Source of the DNA: Pelagibius sp964472095
GTDB taxonomy: Bacteria > Pseudomonadota > Alphaproteobacteria > Kiloniellales > Kiloniellaceae
DNA length: 64,000 nucleotides
Assembly: GCA_964472095.1 (NCBI GenBank)
Contig: CAYYIV010000021.1
Location: forward strand, 13,077-77,076
Reading direction: 5' to 3'
Each line of letters begins with the position of its first letter. Within the stretch, counting starts at the first letter, position 1. A program made the position numbers and the translations under genes. A model generated the notes under the pieces. It was not told the origin of the DNA. It saw nothing but the letters and a program-made list of their open reading frames with translations, and did no database searches. Positions 39,702-47,703 of the stretch are shown here, in pieces.

Positions 39702-40931
39702 TCACAGCCGTCCCTTGCTGCGTGACTCGGCGACGCTGAGGCTGCTGGAGCCGTGCTTCAGCCAGTAGTTGGCGAGGCGCACCACGTTGACCGGGCCGTC
39801 CAGCAGGCCCGGCACAACCACCTCCGAGGGCCGGCCCTGCTGCGGCAGGTTGCGCAAGGCGGTAGCCATCACCTGTGCGTCGCGCTGCCCGTCGTCGCGC
39901 AGCATGCGCACCAAGCCCAAATCCTGCGCCCGCGAGGCGCGGATGTACTGCTCCATGCGCGGCTCTGTCCGCGGGATCACAAGGGCGCGCTTGTCGAAGG
40001 ACAGCACCTCGCAGAAGGTGTTGTAGCCGCCCATGCAGACCACGCCGATCGCGCGGTCCATGAGACTTTCCAGATGGGTCTCGAAGGTCACCGCCTCGAC
40101 GTTGGAAAGCTGTGCCACGCGGGCCTGGAAGTCGCCCTGCTCCTCGCTGTTCATGAAGGGGCCGAGCACCAGGAGGGCGGGGTAGGGCAGCTTGGGATCG
40201 GCTTCGTAGGCGCGCAGCACCCAGTCGATGATGGCCTCGCCGTCGCCGCCGCCGCCGACGGTGACCAGCAGGAAGGGGTCGCTGATCTTTTCCAGCGTCA
40301 CATGGGGGCTCACCTTCGGCAGGCTGCGCTTCAGATAGCCGGTGTAGGTCATCCGCTTGCGAACGGAATCCGGCAGTTCGATGCCCTCGAGCGGATCGCA
40401 AATCTGCGGCAGGCCGTAGACCCAGATGTCGTCGAAGTAGCGCTGCAGGGCCGGTACCACCTGCTTGCGCGCCCATTCCGGGGCCAGCAGGCCGGGTTCG
40501 TCCATGACGTCGCGCAGGCCGAGCACGCAGGGCGTACCGCGCTCGCGCAGCATCGCCAGGGTGGCCTCCACCTCACCGCGCAGGCCGAGCGGCTCCTTGT
40601 CGACGATGAAGAGGTCGGGATCGAAGACCTCGGCGGTATGCTCGATGATCGAAGCGCGCATCGCCATGGTCTCGTCGACGTCGATGTGCAGGCCCAGGGA
40701 GGTGTAGTCGCCGTTGCGCAATTTGATGACGCCCGGCACCCGGACGAAGTCGACGCGGGCGCGGAAATCGAATGACCCGATGATGGGCGAGCCCGAGAGA
40801 ATCAGGACCGACAGCGATTTGTGGGCGTCAGCCAGGGTATGGGCGATCTCACGGCAACGCCGCAGGTGGCCCAGCCCGAAACTGTCATGGCTGTAGATGA
40901 GGACGCGCTTGCCTTTGCGGCTGTTCCGCAT
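39702..40931 (-). CDS. GT-B glycosyltransferase (COG4671 type), first gene of glycan unit
   Basis: A 409-aa predicted glycosyltransferase. Its start KRVLIYSHDSFGLGHLRRCR is the hallmark of the COG4671 family, and the donor half contains LVTVGGGGDGEAIID and VCMGGYNTFCEVLSFDKRALV. It is related at a distance to the other MurG-like enzyme in this unit. I use ATG 40931, which removes a Pro/Arg-rich in-frame extension. The upstream 237 bp separates it from the divergently transcribed ABC-like gene, so a shared regulatory region is plausible. Confidence 0.82.
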   Translation of the reverse strand: MRNSRKGKRVLIYSHDSFGLGHLRRCREIAHTLADAHKSLSVLILSGSPIIGSFDFRARVDFVRVPGVIKLRNGDYTSLGLHIDVDETMAMRASIIEHTAEVFDPDLFIVDKEPLGLRGEVEATLAMLRERGTPCVLGLRDVMDEPGLLAPEWARKQVVPALQRYFDDIWVYGLPQICDPLEGIELPDSVRKRMTYTGYLKRSLPKVSPHVTLEKISDPFLLVTVGGGGDGEAIIDWVLRAYEADPKLPYPALLVLGPFMNSEEQGDFQARVAQLSNVEAVTFETHLESLMDRAIGVVCMGGYNTFCEVLSFDKRALVIPRTEPRMEQYIRASRAQDLGLVRMLRDDGQRDAQVMATALRNLPQQGRPSEVVVPGLLDGPVNVVRLANYWLKHGSSSLSVAESRSKGRL

Positions 40932-41056
40932 GCCGCCTTCTCCCTGTCCGCGGACTGCCGGGGCGACTATGGCACAGGCCGGGGCGCGCCGGAAAGGCCC
41001 GTCTGACCGCCCGCAGTTGCCCTGCGGGGGCCGTCCGGCGCGCATTTTTGGGAATG

Positions 41057-41085
41057 TTCAATTGCGGCCGATCATGCTCTATGTT
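41057..41085 (+). promoter_or_regulatory. Weak promoter candidate for the ABC-like operon
   Basis: TTCAAT (41057-41062) and TATGTT (41080-41085), 17 bp apart, form a weak match to the housekeeping consensus, about 80 bp before the ABC-like gene. It lies in the 237-bp divergent gap, where I also looked for a promoter for the glycan unit but found none convincing. Confidence 0.25.
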
Positions 41086-41168
41086 GCGGCTGACGCAAGC
41101 GGCTAAGGCCCCTTCTTTCCGCCGCCGGAACCCGGGACGGTGCCGCTGCGGCCTGCCGAAGAGGTTAC

Positions 41169-43877
41169 ATGGAACCCAACATATTCAAGTACGTCTGGCA
41201 CCACAGCCGGGCAGAGCAGTTGATTATCCTGCTGCTCGTGCTGGCCTCGCTGCCGTTCTACTACTTCTCCCTCAACCTGCCGAAGCAGATCGTCAACCAA
41301 GGCATCCAGGGCCATGGCTTCGAACAGCCGGGGGCGACGCAACCCTTCATGGCGATCGACCTGCCCTTCGGCCAGGAGATCTTCGGCCGCGCGGTGACGC
41401 TGTCCGACGGCGTCGACCTGGTGCAGCCGGATATGCTGCTGGCGCTCAGCTTCACCTTCCTGGGGCTGGTCCTGATCAACGGCATCTTCAAGCTGGTGAT
41501 CAACACCCGCAAGGGCCGTTTGGGCGAGCGCCTGCTGCGACGCCTGCGCTTCGAGTTGGCCGATCGCATCCTGCGCTTCCCGCTGCCCCACCTGAAGCGG
41601 GTGAAGCCCTCCGAAATGGCCACCATGATCAAGGACGAGGTGGAGCCGCTCGGCGGCTTCATCGGCGATGCCTTCGCCACTCCGCTGTTCCTTGGCGGCC
41701 AGGCGGCGACGGCGCTGCTGTTCATCATGGTGCAGTCCTTCTGGCTCGGCCTGGTGGCGGCGGGGGTGGTGCTGTTCCAGGCCTACCTCATTCCCCGTCT
41801 GCGCCGCCGAATCCTGGAGCTTGGGCGCGAGCGCCAGTTGACCGCCCGCCAGCTGGCGGGGCGCATCGGCGAGATCATCGATGGCGGCGTCGAGGTGCAG
41901 GCGCACGATGCCACCAACTATGAGCGCGCCGATCTGGCGGCACGCCTCGGGCGCATTTTCCACATCCGCTTCGAGATCTATCAGCGCAAGTTCTTCGTGA
42001 AGTTCCTCAACAACCTGCTGGCGCAGTTTACGCCCTTCGTGTTTTACGCCGGGGGCGGCCTGCTGGCGATTTCAGGCCGGCTCGACATCGGCGCCCTGGT
42101 CGCCGTGATTGCCGCCTACAAGGACCTGCCCTCGCCGATCAAGGAGATGATCGATTGGGACCAGCAGCGCCTCGACGTGCAGATCAAGTACGAGCAGGTG
42201 ATCGACCAGTTCCAGCCAGCGCAGTTGATCGATCCCGCGCTGCAGGCGCCGGACAATGATCCCGGCCCGCCGCTGAAGGGCGAGATCGTCGCTTCGGCGC
42301 TGACCTTGCTCGGCGAGAACGACCTGCCGCTGGTGCGTGCCGTCAACTTCACCGTCGGAGTCACCGACCACGTCGCCATCGTCGGCTCGAGCGACAGCGG
42401 CATGGACATGTTGAGCTACCTGCTGGCCGGGCTGGTGCGATCCAGCTCCGGCACACTGCGCATCGGCGGCCGCGACGTCGATCGCCTGCCGACGGCGGTG
42501 ACCGGCCGCCGCATCGGCTACGTCGGCGCCAGCGCCTATCACTTTGCCGGTTCGCTGCGCAACAACCTGCTCTATGGCCTGAAGCATCGCCCGCTGCGGG
42601 CGGCCGAGGTCGAACGGGCGGCCTCGGCGGCCGAGTTGGCGGAGGCCAGGCGGGCGGGCAATCCGGAGTTCGACATCAACGCCGACTGGACCGATTACGA
42701 GGCGGCCGGCGCCACCGGCGAGGCAGACATCACGGAACGGCTGATCGAGGTGTTGGCCGTGGTCGAACTGAAGGGCGACGTCTATCGCTTCGGGCTAACC
42801 GGAACGATCGATCCGCTGCGCCAGCCGGATGCCGCCGAGGGCGTCTTGCGCGCCCGCGCTGCCTTGATCGACCGGCTGCGGGACAGCGGCAACGAAGAGC
42901 TTGTCGTGCGCTTTGCGGAAGACAGCTATAACCGCAATGCCAGCGTCGCGGAGAACCTGCTGTTCGGCACGCCGCGCGTGCCCGCCTTCGCGTCTGGCGT
43001 GCTGGCGAAGAACCCGACGGTCGCCGCGGTGCTGCGCGAGGAAGACCTCATCGAGGATTTCATCGGTATGGGCGTGACCATCGCCAAAACCATGGTCGAG
43101 ATCTTCGCCGACCTGCCACCCGGCCATCCCTTCTTCGAACAGTTCAGCTTCATCGGCGACGATGACCTGCCGGAGTTCCGCACCATTGTCGGCCGGGTCG
43201 ACAAGTCCGGGGTCGCCGCGCTCGACGAAACGGCGCGCCAGCTGCTGCTCGGCCTGCCGTTCAACTACGTGGAGGCGCGTCACCGCCTCGGCCTGGTCGA
43301 CGATGCCATGGGCGCCCGCCTGGTGCAGGCGCGCCGGCGGCTGGCCGAACGCCTGGAGCGCGACTCGCCGAAGGCGGTCGAGTTCTACCGGGCCGATGCC
43401 TACAACGCAGCGGCCTCCCTGCAGGACAACATTCTTTTCGGGCGGCTCGCCTTCGGGCAGGCCGGCGCCGAACAGATTATCGGCGACGCCCTGACCGAAG
43501 TGCTCGACGACCTCGGGCTGCGCGAAACTGTCATTGAGGCCGGCCTGGATTACAATGTCGGCATCGGCGGCGGGCGGCTGAACGCGGTGCAGCGTCAGAA
43601 GCTGGCGATCGCCCGCACGCTGCTGAAGCGCCCCGACATCCTGGTCGTCAACGAGGCGGTCTCGGTGCTCGACAGCAACGGACAGAACCGGCTTGTGGAA
43701 CGTATCCTCGATCTGCGCCGCGGGCAGGGCGTGATCTGGACCCTGCAGCGTCCGGAGATGGCCGTGCTTTTTGACAGCATTCTCGTGATGCGCGACGGTC
43801 GGTTGGTCGAACAGGGCAGCTACGACGAGCTGACCAAGCGCGACTCGACGTTCAAGGGCTTGGTGGCCGCGGAGTAG
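41169..43877 (+). CDS. ABC-exporter-like protein with degenerate, expanded ATPase domain
   Basis: A 902-aa protein built like an ABC exporter half-transporter: transmembrane segments (near 17-36, 88-110, 170-210 and 282-302) then a C-terminal NBD-like part from about 365. Every motif I can place is altered. Walker A is GSSDSGMDM (406-414) with Met412 where Lys belongs. The Q-loop glutamine is replaced near 453-454. The signature LSGGQ reads LNAVQ (804-808). Walker B is ILVVNEA (824-830), with Asn828 for Asp but Glu829 kept. The switch histidine is Gln860 (TLQRP). The segment between Q-loop and signature is about 350 residues instead of about 100, and it repeats the motif Y-[HN]-x3-S-x3-NxL-[YF]-G at 457-470, 587-600 and 745-758. 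I infer a structural or regulatory, not ATP-driven, role. Confidence 0.8.
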   Translation: MEPNIFKYVWHHSRAEQLIILLLVLASLPFYYFSLNLPKQIVNQGIQGHGFEQPGATQPFMAIDLPFGQEIFGRAVTLSDGVDLVQPDMLLALSFTFLGLVLINGIFKLVINTRKGRLGERLLRRLRFELADRILRFPLPHLKRVKPSEMATMIKDEVEPLGGFIGDAFATPLFLGGQAATALLFIMVQSFWLGLVAAGVVLFQAYLIPRLRRRILELGRERQLTARQLAGRIGEIIDGGVEVQAHDATNYERADLAARLGRIFHIRFEIYQRKFFVKFLNNLLAQFTPFVFYAGGGLLAISGRLDIGALVAVIAAYKDLPSPIKEMIDWDQQRLDVQIKYEQVIDQFQPAQLIDPALQAPDNDPGPPLKGEIVASALTLLGENDLPLVRAVNFTVGVTDHVAIVGSSDSGMDMLSYLLAGLVRSSSGTLRIGGRDVDRLPTAVTGRRIGYVGASAYHFAGSLRNNLLYGLKHRPLRAAEVERAASAAELAEARRAGNPEFDINADWTDYEAAGATGEADITERLIEVLAVVELKGDVYRFGLTGTIDPLRQPDAAEGVLRARAALIDRLRDSGNEELVVRFAEDSYNRNASVAENLLFGTPRVPAFASGVLAKNPTVAAVLREEDLIEDFIGMGVTIAKTMVEIFADLPPGHPFFEQFSFIGDDDLPEFRTIVGRVDKSGVAALDETARQLLLGLPFNYVEARHRLGLVDDAMGARLVQARRRLAERLERDSPKAVEFYRADAYNAAASLQDNILFGRLAFGQAGAEQIIGDALTEVLDDLGLRETVIEAGLDYNVGIGGGRLNAVQRQKLAIARTLLKRPDILVVNEAVSVLDSNGQNRLVERILDLRRGQGVIWTLQRPEMAVLFDSILVMRDGRLVEQGSYDELTKRDSTFKGLVAAE

Positions 43878-43962
43878 TGGCGATCCGCTGCAAGGCAGAG
43901 CCGCAGCCGCCACACAACCAGGACGCAAGTTAGTACACAGGGAAGGTAAGAAGGAACGAGCG

Positions 43963-44412
43963 ATGAGTATCGACCAGGAGGTTGAAATCCTCCGACGCAT
44001 TCCGATCTTCGCGAAGATCGACCCGGCCAAACTGAAACTCATGGCTTTCGCCAGCGAGCGAGTGACCTACAAGCCGGGCCAGCTGCTGTTCAAGCAGGGC
44101 GAACGGGGCGATGCGGCCTTCATCGTGCTGCACGGCACTGCCGACGTGCTGATCGATGCCGACGACGGCCTCCTGCGCGTGGCCTCGCTGTCCGAAAACG
44201 AAATCATCGGTGAAATCGCCATTCTCTGCGACATTCCCCGCACCGCCACGGTGCGGGCAGAAACGGAACTCACCACCCTCAGGATCACCGCGGACCTGTT
44301 CTTCCGCATGCTCATGGATTTCCCTGAGATGGGCGTGGAGGTGATGCGTGTGCTGGCACACCGTCTGGAGCAGACCACGGCCCAGTTGCGCCAAGTGCAG
44401 GCGGCGCGTTGA
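43963..44412 (+). CDS. Stand-alone cyclic-nucleotide-binding protein
   Basis: A 149-aa protein consisting of one cNMP-binding domain with no DNA-binding or catalytic domain attached. The phosphate-binding cassette is readable as IIGEIAILCDIPRTATV, keeping Gly83, Glu84 and Arg93, the residues that hold the ribose and cyclic phosphate. Thr94 next to the arginine is typical of cAMP sites. The flanking helices (about 10-30 and 112-145) resemble the N-terminal bundle and C-helix that move on ligand binding. It sits 85 bp after the ABC-like gene and overlaps the methyltransferase-like gene by 4 bp. A partner protein must carry the output. Confidence 0.9.
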   Translation: MSIDQEVEILRRIPIFAKIDPAKLKLMAFASERVTYKPGQLLFKQGERGDAAFIVLHGTADVLIDADDGLLRVASLSENEIIGEIAILCDIPRTATVRAETELTTLRITADLFFRMLMDFPEMGVEVMRVLAHRLEQTTAQLRQVQAAR

Positions 44413-44909
44413 GCCGACTGGACAGCGTTCTGCGGCGCCTCCAGGCGCAGCGCGACTGCCTCAACCTGGCCGTCCGCCTGATCGGCGATTTGCCGGGTCC
44501 GGTGTTCGAACTCGGCCTCGGCAACGGGCGTACGTACGATCACCTGCGCGAGTCCTGCCCCGAACGAGAGATCTTCGTCTTCGAACGGCAAATTTCCGCC
44601 CACGTCGATTGCATTCCGGATGCGGAACATTTGGTCGAGGGCGAGATCGCGGAGACGCTGGATGGAGCGCTGAGCCGCTTTGCCGGAACCGTTGCCCTGG
44701 CACATGCCGATCTCGGCAGTGGCCACGCCGTCCGCGATGCCTGCACCGCGGCGATGCTTTCCACCAAACTGGCCTGGCTCATGGCACCCGGCGGGATAAT
44801 CGTTTCGGACCAGGAACTATATCTGCCGGCGGCCGCACCGGTGGCGCTGCCGCCAGGCGTACAGGCAGAGCGCTACTTCATGTACCGCGCGCTGCCGGCG
44901 GCTGCCTGA
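44409..44909 (+). CDS. Small class I SAM-methyltransferase-like protein
   Basis: A 166-aa Rossmann-like protein. Motif I reads VFELGLGNGRTYDHLRE (about 32-48), a good SAM-binding loop, and an acidic residue in IFVFERQISAH may hold the ribose. Helices and strands continue to VALAHADLGSG and GGIIVSDQEL, but the protein is short and the later substrate-binding motifs are not obvious. The start is TTG, overlapping the cNMP-protein stop by 4 bp (TTGA), so translation is probably coupled. The target (lipid, glycan or protein) is unknown. Confidence 0.75.
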   Translation: MSRLDSVLRRLQAQRDCLNLAVRLIGDLPGPVFELGLGNGRTYDHLRESCPEREIFVFERQISAHVDCIPDAEHLVEGEIAETLDGALSRFAGTVALAHADLGSGHAVRDACTAAMLSTKLAWLMAPGGIIVSDQELYLPAAAPVALPPGVQAERYFMYRALPAAA

Positions 44910-44948
44910 CCGCTTCGCCAGGCGTACAGCCCGGCTGGGCCCGCGAGA

Positions 44949-45740
44949 TCAGCTGAGGTCCAAGACGACCGGGACGTGGTCGGAGGGCTTATCCCAGGTC
45001 CGGGTATCGCGGACGATCTGCAGGGCTTTCAGGCGCTTGCGCAGGGGCGGCGTGACCAGGACATGATCCAGGCGCCAGCCGTAGTCCTTGGCAAAGGCCT
45101 GCGGGAAGCGGTAGCCCCACCAGGTGTAAAGCGGTTCCGGCTCCGGAATGAAATGGCGAGGGACGTCGGTCAGCTCACCAGCCGACCACAGCCGGCCCAT
45201 GTGCTCGGCCTCCAGCGGGGTGTGTCCGACGCTGCGCTGCAGGCGCTTGTGGTTCCACACGTCGTGCTCGAGCGGCGCCACGTTGAGGTCCCCGACGATC
45301 ACCGCCTTGCGCGCCGCCAGCTTGTCCCGTCTTGCCCAGGCCGCCATCTCGGTGAGGAACTGCAGCTTGTGGGCGAACTTGAGATTCCGTTCCGGATCCG
45401 GAATATCACCGCCGGCCGGCACATAGAAGTTGTGCAGCTCGATCCCGCCGATGCTGGCCGAGGCGTGGCGGCAGTCGTCGCGGTCGCACCAGAGCGCCTT
45501 GCACGGCGCCGTGAGCTTGCGGCGCGATAGGATGGCCACGCCATTATAGCCCTTCTGACCGTGCACCACGGCATGCGCATAGCCGAAACCGGCGATCTGC
45601 TCCAGCGGGAAGTCGTCGCTCTGCACCTTGATCTCCTGCAGGCAGATCACATCGGGCGCGTAGAGCGCGCAGAAACGCTCCAAGTGCTCGAGGCGCTGGC
45701 GCACGGAGTTGACGTTCCAGGTGGCGATCCTGAGAGGCAT
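44949..45740 (-). CDS. xthA: Exodeoxyribonuclease III
   Basis: A 263-aa AP endonuclease/exonuclease of the ExoIII family, acting in base-excision repair. Family motifs are visible: TWNVNSVRQRLEHL, the metal-binding Glu in LQEIKVQ, GDLNVAP, and near the end WRLDHVLVT and the catalytic SDHVPV. Length is typical. It converges with the methyltransferase-like gene. Upstream of its start (45741 on) lies a 450-bp non-coding region holding palindromes and a probable small RNA. Confidence 0.95.
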   Translation of the reverse strand: MPLRIATWNVNSVRQRLEHLERFCALYAPDVICLQEIKVQSDDFPLEQIAGFGYAHAVVHGQKGYNGVAILSRRKLTAPCKALWCDRDDCRHASASIGGIELHNFYVPAGGDIPDPERNLKFAHKLQFLTEMAAWARRDKLAARKAVIVGDLNVAPLEHDVWNHKRLQRSVGHTPLEAEHMGRLWSAGELTDVPRHFIPEPEPLYTWWGYRFPQAFAKDYGWRLDHVLVTPPLRKRLKALQIVRDTRTWDKPSDHVPVVLDLS

Positions 45741-45771
45741 CAGTACTCCTGAGGAGAGGGGGAAAGCTATT

Positions 45772-45822
45772 GTTCCGGCACCGGAACGCTATCGCCAAAG
45801 CATTCCGGTGGCGGAATGAAGG
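45772..45822. repeat. Pair of TTCCGG palindromes upstream of xthA
   Basis: Two short inverted repeats lie side by side, GTTCCGG-CA-CCGGAAC at 45772-45787 and CATTCCG-GTGG-CGGAATG at 45801-45818. The second, with the flank AAGG, repeats the motif found before parB at 10780-10800. Being 30-80 bp upstream of the xthA start they may be operators. Confidence 0.45.
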
Positions 45823-45887
45823 TGTGGGCCGGCCGGCAAATTAGAGCTTTTGCCCGGAAATTTGAAGGGGGATCGCCGAAAACGCGG

Positions 45888-46012
45888 CCCAAAAAGAGGA
45901 ACGCCCGGTCGGGGGGGATCCGGGCGCTCCATTTCTCCGCGGAGAGGCAAAAGGAAGGCAGGGGAATGCATCCTTCCGCAATGGCCGGCGTCTTTGCGAC
46001 ACCGGCTGTTAG
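45888..46012 (-). ncRNA. Candidate structured small RNA
   Basis: On the minus strand this stretch has its own structure: a hairpin with an 8-bp stem and GCAAA loop (45985-46005), a second hairpin GGAAGG/CCTTCC (45953-45977), a CTCCGCGGAG palindrome and then a terminator (arms 45902-45908 and 45920-45926, followed by a T-rich tail). A promoter-like TTGTAA-N16-TAAATT lies just upstream. The predicted length is about 120-125 nt. The rest of the 45741-46190 gap shows no coding sequence I can support. It may instead be a structured 3' UTR of the gene at 46191. Confidence 0.45.
45890..45926 (-). terminator. Rho-independent terminator of the candidate small RNA
   Basis: Arms CGCCCGG (45902-45908) and CCGGGCG (45920-45926) form a 7-bp stem with an 11-base loop, followed on the minus strand by TTCCTCTTTTT. 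It lies 265 bp beyond the stop of the amidotransferase-type gene, too far for that gene's usual terminator, which supports a separate transcript. Confidence 0.75.
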
Positions 46013-46190
46013 GCATTAATTTAGGATTGATCGCCGAGTTTACAATCTCACATCTGCGTGGGGCGTGACGATTCTGCCAAACCACCAAAACCCCATAGCG
46101 GGCGCGGGATTGCGTAGATTTCCAAGGCACCGGATGTTGGATTCCGTCGGCAATCCGGCACCATACCGCAGTCCTTGGCGGGATGACGCC

Positions 46191-47009
46191 TTAGGCCTGG
46201 CCGAGAGCGGCCAGGGGAAAGACATCCTCCGACGGTCGAGTCGCCGCGCGGGCCCGCGCCGCCGCGCCGAAAGCTTCGAACAGCTGGCGCGAGAAAGGGT
46301 TCTCCCAGGCCTTGTATTCGGGATGCCACTGGACGCCCAGGGCAAAAGCCTTGGCGCCCTCCACGCTGACGGCTTCCGGCGTGCCGTCCGCGGCCTCTGC
46401 CTCAACGCTAAGGTTCGCGGCAATTCGGTCGAGCCCCTGCCAGTGCAGGGAGTTCACCATCAGCGGACCGTCGATGCCGGCAGCCCGGGCATAGGCGGCC
46501 AACTGCCCGCCCGCGCGCAGCGTCACGGGATGGCTCGGGCCGTACTGTACGTCCAGTTCCGGGTGCTGCGGCCGCCGGTGGTCCATGCGGCCCGGCACTT
46601 CATGGACGCGTGCATGCAGGCTGCCGCCAAAGGCGACGTTCAGCTCCTGGTAGCCGCGGCAGATCGCCAGCAGGGGTACACCCTCTTGCAGGGCAAGGCG
46701 GATCAGCGCCAGGCTGGTGGCATCGCGCGCGATGTCGAAGGGCTCCGCCTCCACGCTTTCCGGCTGGCCATAGTGGCTGGGGTGCACGTTGGAGGGGCTG
46801 CCGGTCATCATGACACCGTCGAGCGACCGCACCAGGCGGCGCAGATCGACCAGGTCGTCACCCAGCGAGGGGATCATCAGGGGCGCGACGCCGGCGGAAA
46901 TGGCCAGGGCGCGCACGTATTTGTCGCCGACGGTGTGGAACGGCTGGCCATCCACGTCGCGCACGCAGGCCGGTACGCCGACCAGCGGGAGGGGAGAGGT
47001 TCTCGACAT
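46191..47009 (-). CDS. Gamma-glutamyl-gamma-aminobutyrate hydrolase family protein
   Basis: A 272-aa class I glutamine-amidotransferase-fold hydrolase of the PuuD type. The nucleophile is Cys117 in LLAICRGYQ, and the rest of the triad is His229 and Glu231 in GVQWHPEY. The N-terminal PLVGVPACVRDVDGQPFH and MMTGSPSNVHP are typical. It may release GABA in putrescine breakdown or hydrolyse another gamma-glutamyl amide. No other puu genes are near. The C-terminal tail from about residue 250 is Ala/Arg-rich and probably not conserved. Confidence 0.88.
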   Translation of the reverse strand: MSRTSPLPLVGVPACVRDVDGQPFHTVGDKYVRALAISAGVAPLMIPSLGDDLVDLRRLVRSLDGVMMTGSPSNVHPSHYGQPESVEAEPFDIARDATSLALIRLALQEGVPLLAICRGYQELNVAFGGSLHARVHEVPGRMDHRRPQHPELDVQYGPSHPVTLRAGGQLAAYARAAGIDGPLMVNSLHWQGLDRIAANLSVEAEAADGTPEAVSVEGAKAFALGVQWHPEYKAWENPFSRQLFEAFGAAARARAATRPSEDVFPLAALGQA

Positions 47010-47152
47010 CGTACAGATTAGGTAGCGCCACCGCCTGCGGCTGACAAGCGCGCGGTCCGGGGGTCAGGGTTGCATCGTGAACGCCGCGGGCCGCAGCCCC
47101 GTCGCGCTGGCGTGACTTGCCGGGCCGCGCGCCGCCTGCCATATCTCCAGCC

Positions 47153-47703
47153 ATGCAAAGCGATCTGGAAGGCCTGCTGGCCTGGAAGGGCGCGGCCGTG
47201 CTGGCCTTCTTCCTGGCCGAGCGCTGGCGCCCGGCGGCGCGGCCGCTGTCGCCCGCGGCGTCATCCCTCGCGGCCCGCGCTGTGCGCGGCGGCTGGTACC
47301 GGGTGCTGCGCAACCTCGGACTCTGGCTAGTGGTCTCGGCGCTTTCGCCGCTCATCGTGCTGCCGTTGACCTACTGGGCCAGCGGCCAGGCGCTCGGCTG
47401 GCGGCCGGCCTGGAACGGGCGATGTCACGGGTCGTGATCACCCCGACGATCCACTGGGTGCATCACCACGCCCGCCGCGTCGACACCGATTCGAACTACG
47501 GCACCATCTTCAGCTTCTGGGATCCGATCCTCGGCACCCGCAGCGCCAAGCAGCGCGACCTTGCCATGCCGATCGGCACCGAGGGCCGCGCCGAGGAAAG
47601 CCGGAAAAGTCGCCGAAAAGCTGAGGCCGGCGGCGCGAGCCTTCCAGCATACCTGAAACGCGAAGCGGAATCCGCAGGGGATGCCGTTCTGCCGTGTTAC
47701 TAG
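47153..47703 (+). pseudogene. Fatty acid hydroxylase/sterol desaturase remnant
   Basis: The N-terminal part (from ATG 47153, about 90 aa, with a membrane segment at WLVVSALSPLIVLPLTYW) and a C-terminal part in another frame (VITPTIHWVHHHARR, SNYGTIFSFWDPILGT) are both typical of integral-membrane fatty acid hydroxylases. The central segment with the first two histidine boxes (about 110 residues) is missing, and the junction near 47412 changes frame. The tail after MPIGTEG also no longer resembles the family. The gene is broken by an internal deletion. Confidence 0.8.

Noticed and set aside
41169..43877. The ABC-like gene as a decayed pseudogene
   Set aside because: The 902-codon frame is uninterrupted, the substitutions are concentrated at motif positions and the downstream genes are closely coupled, so maintained function is more likely.
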